A stretch of DNA of 64,000 nucleotides from Pagrus major (GCF_040436345.1 NC_133230.1:26933051-26997050); one strand, 5' to 3'; positions 22,513 to 35,089 are shown, counted from the stretch's first letter. Translations and numbers: made by a program. The notes: generated by a model not told the origin, from the letters alone.

Positions 22513-24395
22513 GAGAGGACGGGAGGTCATTCAGTGTGAGACCCATACTCCATCCAAGCTTGGCAGAAATCCATTCTGTAGTTTTTGTATAATGCTGCTG
22601 ACAAATCAACCAACCAACAAACAAACCGACATGGGTGAAAACATAACCTCCTTGGCATAGGTAATTAATTGAAATGAAATGTTGACTCAGTCTATTTATC
22701 AGGCTATAATTTATTTATTAATTTAGTATTTTGTAATAACTGTATCTTGTGATAATGAATTGTGGTAAGCCGCTAGTACTTTCTTAATCAGCAACACATG
22801 GATAAAAAGTGGTTAATATTTGTTTTCCTCTCTATGCAATCACTGTCAGTGTCTCAGTTGTTCAGAAAAAACTGTATGCCAGAGTCACCAGTGCAGCCTC
22901 ATCTACAATGGCTGCATTACTTGATCTTGCTCACTAGGTGACACCATATCACCTTAAAATGGAATCTGTAAAACAGGAACTCCTCATGACAATGAGATTC
23001 AGATTAAGATGTACATTACATTAACAGTGAGATTTAAAATATTAATGAGGCCATCGGTGTAAATATGTCTTTCACATGTGAACTTAATTCCATAAATAAC
23101 AATCCATAAATGTTAATTGTACATGTCGATGAGATGTTTGAAAAAGCTTTTTTTTATTCCTTTCGCAACACTTTTTCTCTTTGGCCTGTAATCATTTCTA
23201 TAACTTGTTCACCACAGCTCAAGTGTGAGTCACATTAACAGATACAGCAAAGACAAATTAAATATTCAATATGAATGCTAATTAATCTTTATCAACCAAA
23301 ATGCATGCCCCTAAAATAAAATCATAACTATTGTAAATCAGATAAATTAAGGGACTCGATAATTATTATGGGGGTCAGAGGGGTCAGTGTTATGTAACAC
23401 TGAGAATTGTCTCTTTGGAGAAAAATATATATGCACATATATTTAAAAAAAAACAAAAAAAAACTATCATATAATATTCTAAATTGGCATTTGGTGTGAC
23501 CAAATGCCAATTTCTACATAATGTTGATTTAAGTACAGTTAAAAATTCTTCCACATTTTGCTAAACTGCAACCAAGACACGTTCTTTAACGATAGCATTG
23601 TTGTATAATAATATTATAATGTTATAATGTTATAATGATGGGGAGGGTATAGTTTTAAGTGAAACATTAGGCTCAGACCTCTCCTTACCAATCATTTTGG
23701 TATAGTCTCTTAGAAAGGCAACATATTTAAGCACATATATCTAAAAAAAAATGGGGGATCTTGAAGATTATTTTTTTCTATGTAGTGTGGGACAAAAATG
23801 CAAAATGTATAACATAAATTCACTTTGTCTCTTTGGCTTTATTTGAGCTAAAGTGTTTTCCAGTGTGTCCGCCTGCACTACAGAAAAATGTACTGTCTCT
23901 GATGAGTGTTTGAAAGATGATTAGCATCGAACCATCCCAGATGGCTCGGGCTGAAGTTATGGATTAAAGTACACATTGAAGGCTTTTCAAGTGAGCTATG
24001 AGTCAGACTCATAAAATAGTAACAGCATTGTTTACTTTGCAGAAAACAGGTGTAACAGGGTTAAATGCGGTCCTGAAACCACATCCTTGAGCTTGTAGTT
24101 TCCACTATAACAGTTATTATTAAACTCTTATCTAACAACCCCGTCTTCTGTCCACATGCTCCTTTGGCTCCACTGCCTACCAATTAACAACATCCATGCA
24201 CATCATTATAATTCCCATAAAACACTTTCTGTGGTGAAATGAGCATTGATGCTGTGATATGCTGTTAACATGCCATGCAGTCACTCTTATATGTCCAGGC
24301 TGCCCAGTAGGCAGAGATCTCCATTACCACATCTCACCTGTGCTGTGGCCGTGAGCTTTTAGTATGAGATCACAGATACAAACAACCAACATGAG
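22513..24395. other. No gene seen; one strong hairpin
   Basis: Unique-looking AT-rich sequence with no exon. A perfect 15-bp stem with 3-base loop lies at 23481-23513. The block at about 23840-24120 has balanced composition and few simple repeats and could be a conserved element. Confidence 0.4.
23481..23513. repeat. Perfect 15-bp stem-loop
   Basis: AAATTGGCATTTGGT (23481-23495), loop GTG, and its exact complement at 23499-23513. It could be a fold-back remnant of a small transposon or a hairpin transcript; the flanking sequence does not decide. Confidence 0.9.
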
Positions 24396-24420
24396 TTTTT
24401 TTTTTTTTTTTTTTTTTTTT
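24396..24420. repeat. Poly(T) tract
   Basis: 25 consecutive T immediately before the LINE fragment. Confidence 0.95.
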
Positions 24421-24745
24421 GCAGGGTTGGACAGGGTGAGGAGCTCAGACATTTGGGATGAGTGTTTACTTCAACTGCTGATCCTCTGATTAAAGGAGCT
24501 AGTTGAGGTAGTTTTGGAGATCTGCAGGTGGAGGTATGAAGGCACCTCCACCTGGAAGGATACCCTGAGGCAGACCAAGAACATGCAGGAGAAATACATA
24601 TCCCATCTGGCCTCTGTTTGCCCCATGAGCTGGACAAAGCCGCTACACACAGGGGTGTGTCAGGTAGTTTGCTAAGCCTGCTACCACCATGACCTGGTCT
24701 TAAATATGTGGCAGAACATGGACGGTTGAATTTTTGATTGCCATG
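24421..24745 (+). mobile_element. LINE 3' coding fragment (RTE-like)
   Basis: GCAGGGTTGGACAGGGTGAG then GAGCTCAGACAT, and further on CTCCACCTGG and CCTGAGGCAGACC, follow the order of a very common fish LINE tail. In that tail the translated C-terminus is rich in Pro, Gly and Arg and ends in LLPP-PG-like sequence. Stops and frameshifts are frequent, so only the nucleotide match is meaningful. Clade assignment is tentative. Confidence 0.5.
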
Positions 24746-24769
24746 AAATTTTGAATGGAAAAGACACAA

Positions 24770-26290
24770 ATGATTGCAAGAGGCTGATATTGAGTGATCT
24801 TGGTGACCCCCCGATCATCAAGCCAAAATATACCCTTCAACAAAACTTAGTCTTTGATGAGGTATCTTACTAACTAAGAAATTAGATTTGTGAACACTGC
24901 AGCCTCCCCAAACTTGGCTTTGGAGTGTTGCAGATGATAGGATTGTCAATACCTGTTTTTTAGAATGGTCTGAAAAGTACAACAATATTGCACTGGATCA
25001 ACTTGCAGTAAAGGAACACAAAAGAAAGCTGCCAGCATTTAGCATATTGGTAATCAACTTCTTTCCTTTACCAGTGTATTGCTGTTCTCTGTTGTCTTCA
25101 AATAAAAGAGACATGGAGAGAGACAAAAAATTTGGCCCAAATGCGGGAGTATGCACCTGGGACTCCCAGAAGGTGTTAAAGCACCAGGAGCCCTCTCCCA
25201 CAAAGCAGAGGAGGGATCACATTAGGCTGGCAGGCTAGCAGGTGCAACCTTCACATTAAAGCGAGCGCTAAGGCCTCCCTAATAAACGTCTTTATGACTG
25301 CATCTGTTTTCAAGTCCTGTGGTGGTAATGTCAGCGAGAGGGAGGAATGCTTTATAGGGTAGCAAACACAGGGGGGGATTTCTCTATTAATTCCGTGTAC
25401 AAACAAACATGTTCTACAGAAACACTATAAAGACTATCAAATATATAATATATACACTACCCTGTAGTGGAATGACCATCCCAATGCTCTAAGGGAGCTC
25501 TGGCCCTCCAATAGAGAGGAGACAGCAAAAGCCAGATCATGCAGGGTATCCAGACGTGAAGTCTTAAGCTGAAACTTTGACATAAAACTTTCATTAAGGA
25601 CACTATGTACAGATCTTGTGACTATTGTGAAAATCCAAAAACAAAACAAAAACAAAATAAACAGAAAACACTGTGGAGCCTGGTTCTAAACCTTTTAATC
25701 ACTGCCAACATCTCTAATTTGGTCAGTGATGCACATAGTTCCGGTGCTGTGCTCATTGACAACTGTTGCCCCCAGTTCAGATACACCAATTAGACCTTTA
25801 TTGGCAGGACTAAGAAAAGTGATGTCATTTTTCTGCATGCAATAGGCTAGACATCTAGCTGTCACCATTTAAAATGGCCAAGAAGTCTTTGTGTTGCCTT
25901 AGAGAGGTGTCTGACATTTGCATCACTTCCTTTCACAATTAGTCTACATTGTTTTTTTGGCCCTTTACCTTATCTTACCTTGATCACATGACAACAATCT
26001 TTATCCAGCCTTAACCAAGTAATCGTACTAGCCTAAACCCAACCCAACCTCAACATTAGATTGTGGCAGAAGAAAACAGTCAGATAAATCTGTTTTAAAG
26101 GTTACAGAAGTTGTTTTGGAAGGTAAACAACCTATTCTGTTATTCAGACCTGAGGATTTATCATAGACACAGCTAGAAATTGTCCCAACGTTTTGTTATA
26201 AAATATCCAGTTTCGGGCAGTACATTGTCCTGACATCTCATCAAAAATATCATTTTTAAAGCTTGAAAATGTCCCAATGCATCATAAAAA
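24770..26290. other. No gene seen
   Basis: No exon-like open frame with splice sites and no named repeat. The stretch at 25225-25345 is relatively GC-balanced and free of repeats. Confidence 0.4.
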
Positions 26291-26294
26291 ATAT

Positions 26295-26556
26295 CCAGTG
26301 GTTTCACGCTTCCAGTAAATACGCTATCTCAAACATTTGTCTCTCACAAAGCAGTCTTCTCCAAACATATTTTTAAAAACATCCAGTGGTTTCATGCTTA
26401 CAAATTTTCAATCACCATCTTGAACAGTGGTCTCTCGCTTGGCAGCCTTCTCTGCACAGTGGACTCTCCCTAAGAAGCCAGTGGTTTCACACCTACAAAT
26501 GTTTTAACGGCATCTTGAACAGTGGTTGCTGGCTTGGCAGCCATCTTGCCCAACTG
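26295..26556. repeat. Three-copy diverged tandem repeat
   Basis: Units start with CCAGTGGTTTCA at 26295, 26383 and 26478 (about 88, 95 and 79 bp). The second and third also share CATCTTGAACAGTGGT and CTTGGCAGCC. The preceding 130 bp contain weaker AATATCCAGT echoes, so the array may once have been longer. Confidence 0.8.
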
Positions 26557-26559
26557 TCA

Positions 26560-27296
26560 GGCGACCACCATCTCCTTACCCTCGTGACATGAAAGTCAGC
26601 TCATACACATGTCTGAATGTGATATGATAGTGTGGTATGGTTTTGTTGAAATGTTTATATAATGTGTATGAAACGTATCTGTGGTTTGCATTACAATGCT
26701 GAATTATTCCAGCGACTGGGCTGCAAATACTTTTATAGAGCATGTTTCAGAGCTTGGGGTTTGCCAGGTCCACAGTTTCCATCACAGTTTTTTTGTACAT
26801 TTTGAAGAATTAAGCTTTCTGGGGCCATTAACCACAGTCAAAGCTCTTTTGTAGGTGATGACAAAGAATGAGCATTGTTTCCTGTTGTAAAACAACATTT
26901 TAATGACATCATGGACATCACCTAACCTCTCTTGCTGTTGTTTGGATACCTAACTTCATGGATGGACAGATGTGGTTTGCAGTGACATGACTCAGTATGT
27001 GAAACTTCTATCAGTCTGAGGTCATGGTTTACCTAGACTGAAGGTCTCGGCTTGTGGTCCTGCTGCTGTTTGTATTCAAGCAGGGATTTTATGGTATAGC
27101 ACCTGCTTGTTTGCTTAAGCCATGACTCATTTGCATCTGTCTTGTATTGTTATAGATTGTTGTTGGCCATCTTGTTCTACTTTGTTGTAGTTTGTAATGA
27201 TACACTGTGGAATAACAATGCAGTCATCTCTGAGCTTCTCAGCAAATGAGCTTGGTGGTTTTATTGCCTTGTTCTATTAATATTTAAAGGGAACAC
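26560..27296. other. No gene seen
   Basis: Intergenic sequence with no recognisable features. Confidence 0.5.
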
Positions 27297-27301
27297 ACCA
27301 G

Positions 27302-28548
27302 TGTGTCACGTTTAAGGCAAACATTGTGATGAGGACCCAAATGCAGAAACACACAGGAGGGAAACAGGATTGGGAACTAAAAATGAGCTGTAATGAACAA
27401 ACCAAAAATCCAGAAAGTAAAATTCAAAAATGTGTGTAAAGTGTAAATACCAAAAATCAAACCAAAAGTAGCAACACAAAAAGATAAAATAAAGTACAAC
27501 CAAAAGCAAAGTTCAAATCAGGAAAAAACACGATGAGCAAAAGTCAGAGTCAGTCCTGGGGCGACCAGGAGGTCGGTGCAAGGGATAGAATCAGACCGAG
27601 GGATGATCGCCAGGCGGTGAAGGGAGGCTGAGCAAGAGGCCCGTCTTTTGGCCAGACCGCCGACGGAGAACAACTGGCGGATGTCAGATGGACCGCTGAC
27701 GGAGTAAGAGGAACTGGAGTTTGCCGGACCAGCGACAGAGGAACAGGAGCTTGAGTCGGCCAGGTTGCCAACAGATAACCACTGGCGGATGTTGGCTGGC
27801 CCGCCGACAGAGAACCACTGGAATGTAATTTGTCCCACAAAGTCTCTTTAAGGATAGCCAATCTGGCAAAAAGCTCTGCTGCACCTGGAGCTTCCCGTAA
27901 CCAAGGCTTAAAGACCAACTTCATATTAAATATAGAAATGGCCTTTAGCATCTCAACAATGTCTCTGTTATCCTTTAAACATGAAACCAGATTGTCCAAA
28001 ATATTCTTAAATTGAGTGCTGGTGTCTGCTGGGTCTGTCACATTTAAGGCAAAAATTGTGGTGAGGACCCAAATGCAGAAAAACACAGGAGGAAAACAGG
28101 ATTGGGAACTAAAAACAAGCTTTAATTAAGAAGCCAAAAATTTTGAAAGTAAAATCCCCCCCCCAAAAAAAAGTAGCAACACAAAAATCTAAAACAAAGT
28201 ACAACCAAAAGCAAAGTTAAAAAACAAAGTTGAAAAACACGATGAGCAAAAAACCAGACACATACCAGGGGGAGACACAGGGAGACATTGGAGGACACTG
28301 GAACAGAGTTATGGAATACAACAGGCTCAAGTGAAACAAAGGTGGATAACACAGGACCAACTGACAAAGACATCAGGGAGCACACAGACTATACACACAG
28401 CACTGATTGACAAACAAGACACAGGTGAACACAGAAAAAGGGTGGGAAATTCACACAAAGGGAGGAAGTGAAAAGCAACACACAATACACAAGGGCAAAA
28501 CTTCAAAATAAAACAGGAAATCACAGAAACACAAACAGAATCATGACA
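27302..28548 (-). mobile_element. LTR-like non-autonomous element
   Basis: A block beginning TGTCACGTTTAAGGC at 27304 is repeated in direct orientation at 28036 (TGTCACATTTAAGGC). About 230 bp are shared, including GAGGACCCAAATGCAGAAA and AACAGGATTGGGAACTAAAA. The second block ends ATGACA at 28548, giving the TG...CA form of a long terminal repeat. ACCAG occurs at 27297-27301 and at 28548-28552, a possible 5-bp target duplication. The first repeat seems shortened. The interior on the minus strand has a short frame (FKNILDNLVSCLKDNRDIVE) and a minisatellite, with no reverse transcriptase. Confidence 0.5.
27632..27811 (-). repeat. 36-bp minisatellite, five units
   Basis: On the minus strand each 36-bp unit begins with SV[G/A/S]G-type codons: SVGGPANIRQWL, SVGNLADSSSCS, SVAGPANSSSSY, SVSGPSDIRQLF, SVGGLAKRRASC. 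The repeat stays in register for 180 bp. It lies inside the LTR-like element. Confidence 0.85.
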
Positions 28549-28552
28549 CCAG

Positions 28553-31495
28553 AGCTTTTAATGATTGGGGAAAACTTTGGAGAGGGGCAACTTATAGCAT
28601 GTGTCAACCAGCGATACTGTGTTTTATTCTTTTCTCAGCTCTTAAGTATTAAGTGGCCTTGACTAATACAGGTGGTAGGCAGAAGTAAGCAAGACACCAT
28701 AAGTGCAATAACATAACACAGTATAATATGCAAATTATTCTTATTCTTCATTAATGTATTTTGCTCTTCAGCTGATAAAAAAACAGCAGGGAGAAGTTGC
28801 TGTTTTGTTTTGTTTTTTTGCTCCAGTGATACACACCTGGGTGAGGCCGTCTAATATGCATTTAGTTGTTCTGTGGGTTTCCTCTCACATACCTGTTGAG
28901 CAACACCGACACACTGTCCTCATTCATTCCTCCCCTTGCTCTCCAATACTTTCCCACACAACTGATTTGAAAGAAGCGGGCAGGTCCGATATCTCTGTTG
29001 TCTGAACTCGTCATAGTGTATAGTCAGTCACAGGATCTTCTTCTCTCTATTGCTTTTGTTGTTTAATGGCAGTTGGAAGTGGAACAGGAGCCTTTGTATT
29101 CTTCAAACGAACCAAAACCATGACATCCATACTGTGACAGGTCGCCAGACATTAGTCTATTAGACAGGTCACATCTATTTCATGAATCTTGTGTATCAAC
29201 TGTATATATTGTATATTATTATTATTGTGTTTATTCAGTTACACATGGATGGCCTGGATTCACCTCCCCGATTCTCCAGATTTCATGGTTTCTCCACTTG
29301 AGTTCTGAATGTGTCTCACAGTGGTTTAAAAAACACAAAGACAGGCCTGATATAGCCACACTAAGACACTTCAAACAGAAAGCTAGTTACCCTCTCCTGA
29401 TGAATCACCTAATGAACAGTACTGTCTGGATGTTCATCACAGTAGGGTGGCCATTAGAAGAAATGACCACATAAGGTTACAATGCAGATGAACCATTACA
29501 CCACTATACTACCACGACAGAGCACACATTCATTACTGTTCAGGGATATGGGGGTATACTTTTCAATAGATAGACTCCAGTCCAGGAAACAAGCTTGTGT
29601 GCTACAGAAAGCAGCTGGGAAAAATTGAATTAAATAACATTTTGTCCAACTTTAACTGAATTATTAACAAGACTATTGTAGAGCCTCAGAGGTTTTTCCA
29701 TTGCGGGTTGCACAGTAGAGCTGCACTGGCATGGTGCTGATTACCTTTTTTGAACCAGGAGAGGTGATTATAAACAGACACAAAATAAAAAAAAAAGTGG
29801 ACAATATTACAATAAATTATCTCAAAAAGACGAAGTGCAGTACAAGCAAAACATCCACAAATATTAATGTAGGCACTGACACACTAACAAGTCTGTCTCC
29901 AGGTCTTTCAAAATGGATTTAAGTCAATCAAATTTTGTTTTAAAACATTCAGAAACATATTACAGTCTGAGGGTTGGGAAAAGCTATAAGCCCTTGTTCC
30001 ACTCTATGTATGAACATTTGGTACCTTGATGACATATTGGAGGTATGCTAATCACAAATTACTGTAACTGTATATATATATATATATATGAATGCGGGCT
30101 ACCTCCTGAATGACCTTGCATAACATGACTGCTATACACTTGCTCCTGAATGTTGCACTAAATGTCATGATGGCCATGTTACAATGAATACTGCAGATTC
30201 AAAGGTTACAAACATTTAGTCTGGCTTGCCTCATCTTTACTGTAGATTCAGTACAGTAAGTCTCTAAAACTGGTCAAGCTCTAAAAACACTGGCTCCCAT
30301 GATACAATGCAGTGTTCTCTCTTAATCAATCCTCCCTGCTTGCTGAAAGCCTGTGTCATTTAAACTCCAAGCCCAAGACAAGATGGGCTGAGTAGGTATA
30401 ATCCATAAATTGTAAAGGATAAATTGTAAAATTGTCGTGCCTTTTTCATGTTAAGTTTGATCTAGAGGAGTTTGTGATATTTAATTCTAGTGTAGTTTTA
30501 AGTAAACAATACATGCTGTACTAGCTGCTTTTGAAATATTTTTTCTGGGCAAAATTTGCTCACTAATGTAGGTCTGTGGTGATTTAAATGGTTTGATGAA
30601 CAGTGGCAGCACACAATATTTGTTACAGGTGTTCCTCCCCATAACCCAACCTCCTTACAACTCCCACCAGCAATATGGAAACCATTAGTCTGCATAAATG
30701 CAGATGGACATTCCACAAAATCTCCTCAGAGGAGGTAAATACATTTTGATTCTATTTCCATATTATGTGAAAACTCTGCCGGCCAGCTGTTCTATCCATT
30801 CTCCAGGAGGAAATATGCTACAGCTCTCTGTCTTCTGTTTATTGAGGCATTGGTGCTGGACATAATCTATGAGAACAAATCCCAGCCTGTCAAGGTTATC
30901 AAACATAGATACACCAGGGATTCAGACCGAAACGGACCATTCAGTGGATGTGTACTGCTGAGACAATAAAATACAATCCAGACAGTCCAGTTTGAGTGAC
31001 AGATTAATGGAAATGCTATTACCGTGGCAATTATCTATTTTATTTTGGGGAATATGACATAATGGCCACCATGACACAAGGCAAATTTCATGGAAAAAAG
31101 TCATGCATTGTCTAAAATGGAAAGATTTAATATATTAATATATTTCATTTATACTAAATTCCATCTGTAGGTTGTTCTAGTTTTTCCCTCATTTCTGATC
31201 CAGATTCCTCTGATTCTCCTCTCTGTCTCCTCTGACTATCAGGATGGGTGAATCAGGATGAAATCGGACGAAACTCCTGTTGTCTGGGCCCAGTATTATT
31301 GATGTAGCTTGCTCTGGAGCATGTTGTATGGACCAGCACACTGACTAATGTTGAGCTCAGACAACAGGGGTTTTGGGCAGATTTAATCCTGATTCGCCCC
31401 TCCCGAAGATCAGAGGAAAAATCTGGTCTGGTCTATTTACTGCATTAATTTATCAAAATACAGTATCCATCCACTCGAGCAACTCCAACTAGATA
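28553..31495. other. No gene seen; possible conserved element
   Basis: No exon or recognised repeat apart from a short (TA)n near 30072-30090. The stretch at about 30940-31115 is repeat-free with homeodomain-like words (GACAGATTAATGG) and reads like conserved non-coding DNA, which only alignment can confirm. Confidence 0.4.
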
Positions 31496-31504
31496 ACAGC
31501 TCAC

Positions 31505-32660
31505 CTAGATGGAGCCATGCATAAAGCAAGGGCTTCCTCAGCTCCAGGTCCCAACGGAGTTCCATACAGGCTTTACAAGAATGCACCAAATATTCTGCAA
31601 TTCCTCTGGAGGCTCATAAAGGTGGTATGGCGCAAGCAAGAGATACTAACATCCTGGCAAAGAGCTGGAGGGGTCCTGATCCCCAAGGAAAAGGATGCAT
31701 TGGAGATCAGCCAATTCTGCCAGATCAGCCTCCTAAACGTTGAGGGCAAAATCTTGTGTGGTGGCTCAAAGACTGTCGAGGTACTTACAGAGAAACCACC
31801 TGGCCTAAGGCTCCCAACTGTCAGAGCATACACGGATGACCTCACACTCACCACGACCAGGGCTTGTACTCTACGGCTTTTGAGAAAGCTCCAAGAAAAC
31901 ATTGAAATTGCTTGGATGAAGATCAACCCAGCAAGTCCAGAAGCATTTCCATCAACAAGAGAATTTGTTAGGCCAACGCTTTTGCATCTGTGATGAGGCA
32001 ATTCCAAAAGTCTCTGAGAAGCCGGTAAAAAGCCTAGGTCGATGGTGGTATAGTGCATCCCTCAAGGACACTGAGCAAGAAGAGCAGCTCAGGAAGGATG
32101 CCAACCAGGTGCTGTAATGTCTTGCAACAGTGCTTGCAAGTTGGCAGATGTCCATCAATGCCCTTCCTTCTCCTTTATCCTGCTGGCCAGTGACAGCATT
32201 TGTCCCAGGAAGGTGAGGGTCAAGCCAGACTCGCCACATTAAGACCAGACACTGGGTGGCTAGGCGGGGAACGCAACTGGAAGATGGTAGTGTACAGAGG
32301 CTCTGCTTCCCAGCTGAGATCACATCAACCAACCTCAGACCAGACCTTGTGCTATGGTCGGCCTCACTCCATCTCATTTATATCATCGAGCTTACAGGTT
32401 GGGAGGATGCAGTGGAGGAGGCCTACGAGAGCAAGAAGTTAAGGTACATTGACCTTGCGGCTGAAGCACAACAACGTAGCTTGAAAGTGAATGTCCGACC
32501 GGTTGAAGTAGGCTGCAGAGGGTTTATAGCCATACATCTACATAAAGGCTACTCTGGGAGATGGGAGTGCGAGGGAAGGCCCTGCAAGCAGTCAAAGACC
32601 TCTCCAGAGGTGCCGAAAAGGGTAGTCAGTGGAGGTGGAGTCCTGGATGAAGAAAAAGGA
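31505..32660 (+). pseudogene. Non-LTR retrotransposon with restriction-like endonuclease, decayed
   Basis: The first part reads ARASSAPGPNGVPYRLYKN, then RAGGVLIPKEKDALEIS and ISLLNVEGKI, which are N-terminal reverse-transcriptase blocks. A frameshift and a large deletion follow, then RAYTDDLTLT (the catalytic DD motif) and, in another frame, SEKPVKSLGRW. The last part (from 32256) has LRPDLVLWSASLHLIYIIEL, then WEDAVEEAYESKKLRY and PVEVGCRGF. The P-D pair (codons at 32340-32345) with a glutamate 15 residues after the D fits the PD-(D/E)xK endonuclease that ends R2-type elements. Several frameshifts and deletions make it inactive. Clade is not settled. Confidence 0.8.
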
Positions 32661-32870
32661 CTCAACCAAGGGGGTGAGGTCGTGACTCACTGCTGTACCC
32701 TCTGGAGATGTTGTTGGCCTATCAGCAAAACATTCAGGAAAGAGGGCGCCCACTTGATAACCCAGAAGGTGTCATCACTCATTTGACCATCCCACAGGGT
32801 CAAAGCAGCAGCATTCACAAGAAAGGGTTATTAACATCTAGTCCTACATAACAGATCAGATTGAAAAATC

Positions 32871-32871
<1 letters not shown>

Positions 32872-32917
<46 letters not shown>

Positions 32918-32930
32918 TGTACATGCGTGC
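32872..32930. repeat. (GT)n microsatellite
   Basis: A pure GT run to about 32910, then interrupted GT. Confidence 0.95.
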
Positions 32931-32939
32931 GTGTGTGCA

Positions 32940-34745
32940 TGTGTGCATGCCTTGATTGAAAGCAGTTGATAGTAGCCCAGCTTTTGAGAGCTACAAAGTG
33001 GTTCCATTTGGGCTCTTTCAAAATTACTTTTGAATGTGAGTTTGTCCACTGCAAGGTTTGTCTAACTCAACATTTGAAATTCAGGACCATGACAGACATT
33101 GGGGAAAGTGCTTTTCCTCTGATCAAAGCATATGGCTAAATGGATCTGATCCTCAGGTAGGCAAGATGTATTTGTGCAGTATTTTCTGTGGCAAGAACTC
33201 CTTGGTCTCTTTGCAGTTTTTCCCTCGTCTCATCCTCCTAAATGTAAAAGGCATTGCTACTGGCTTACTGTGGGGAAAATGTTTCCATCTTTGGTCCATT
33301 TACAGTAATGTGGAACATGTAGACTTGGACGAAAGGGACATCATGCCATCTAGGGGAGATAATGGGAATCCACATATAGCTATAGTTAATTGGCTCATAC
33401 TGTTACCTTCTTTCCCATTGGATAAAAATAACTGTTGGTGTTGTATTGATGCTGACGGATCATCAGAGTATATCAGACACACTGAGTAACACAGTTGGAA
33501 AGAAACAATTTGGCCAAATGCTGTGCCTCACAAAAGACAAGGAAAGCTGTTTCTTATAAATGTATGATTTGTGCAAAAGAAACAGGCTATCATACTTAAG
33601 AAATGAACAAACATTGTTAACATTATTCCAAGTGGACGGTGAATCATCAGCATTGTTGGCTTCATTGACCTTTCTGTTATTAGGATCTTCTCCAATTGGA
33701 ATACCCATTGTGTTGATAGGTTTGCTGAGTCATCGACAGCTCCTGAACACTCAGGGCTGTGTTTATACCACATTTTAGAAAGGATGGGGTTTAGCTAGCA
33801 TAAGTAAATCATATATATTTTTTAAAAGAAGGGTCTAGTTAGCATTAGCTTTTTTTCCATCCAGGCGTGGTGATGGATAATATATAGTCACCACTACTGG
33901 AGTACATTGAGAAAGAAAGTATCTTTTCTGTGGAGATTACAATTTCGGTCACATTTACACATGTTAAAACAAGTACATTTATTTTCATTTCTGTTTTACT
34001 TTAACATTTTTAGGTTACACTAGTTGGCTGTAAAAGTTAAATGCCTTTCCCCTGCTTACAAATGTATTTAAAAGCAGCAATCAATCTTTCATGCAACTTC
34101 ATCTTTCATGGGAGAAAATACTGCATGTTGTAATACTTCCCAAGAAACCGCTTTTGGTGAAATAAATAAATAAGCTGAAAAAAAAAAGGAAAAGAGGAGG
34201 AGGAAACATGTGGAGGGGGACTTGGCACCCCAACCCTGTGCTGTCATGTATTCTCACTGACATCATCATTGTAAAATTAGGAACCTGGTTTCATCTTTCC
34301 TGCAGATGTGGAAGCTTGAAATTGCATTCCGTGGGCCTGTGCCACATTTCATCAGTGAATTTTCCCCTCGCTGGTGTCCAAAACCCCCCACCCCTGCCAC
34401 AGATCCCCACCCTCCCCTCACTAATTGGCATGCAGGTTGAAGTTTAACTTCTACAAACATTTGTTTGAGGCAATGCTGCTTTGGAGGCTTTGGAGGCAGA
34501 TATAATGGTTAAGTTAAAACTGCTGTTTTCTGAAGAACTGGTTCGTTTACTGATTAATTAAAATGGCCTAGTTTTCATTACCACAATATCTGATCCAGCA
34601 CAAATCTCTTATGTTGAAAGTTCTGCAATTCATGGTGCTTCTGTGGTGTCAGGTTATGCAACAACCTTCCCAAAGTCATTTATATATTAAAATGTTTTCT
34701 AAAGGAAGTGAGTGTTCTTCACAAAATTGTATGTGAGTGGGGGCT
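32940..34745. other. No gene seen
   Basis: The 143-codon plus-strand frame at 33058-33489 has no recognisable domain or splice context. No named repeat found. Confidence 0.45.
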
Positions 34746-34747
34746 TA

Positions 34748-35087
34748 AAGGTCACATATTGCAGAAAGTAGGATTTCCATGTCTTCTTCTTTTCTTATTA
34801 AGCAGGTCTTTTTGCTATATAAAAACTGAAATGATCAAAATGCTCATTTCACAGAAAAATAAACATAGGCCATATTTAGAAACTGTGCCTTTAAAAGAGC
34901 CCTTAGGACTGTAAGGTTATGATGTCAAAACATACAGTTACCACCCTCAGTCCGTCCATTGCTGTGCTGCAGCAACGGACGGTATAAGAAAAAAAAGTGA
35001 TTTTTGATCATGAAAGCATGAAAACGTTTTCTAGCAGACACCCAAAATAAAAGTATGAGCCTGAAAATGGGCATCATATGTGACCTT
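34748..35087. mobile_element. MITE with 12-bp perfect terminal inverted repeats
   Basis: It begins AAGGTCACATAT (34748-34759) and ends with the exact complement (35076-35087). It is 340 bp long and non-coding. The inside holds a strong hairpin at 34952-34982: 13-bp arms with one mismatch and a 5-base loop. Similar AAGGTCACATAT-ended elements are widespread in fish genomes; the superfamily is not clear from this copy. Confidence 0.7.
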
Positions 35088-35089
35088 CC

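Noticed and set aside
27550..28086. 178-codon minus-strand frame as a host gene
   Set aside because: It spans the interior of an LTR-like element and its minisatellite, so it belongs to the transposon rather than to a host gene.
32815..33054. His/Thr-rich minus-strand frames
   Set aside because: Translation of the (GT)n microsatellite.
33058..33489. 143-codon plus-strand open frame
   Set aside because: No recognisable domain, and overlapping frames on the other strand are about as long.
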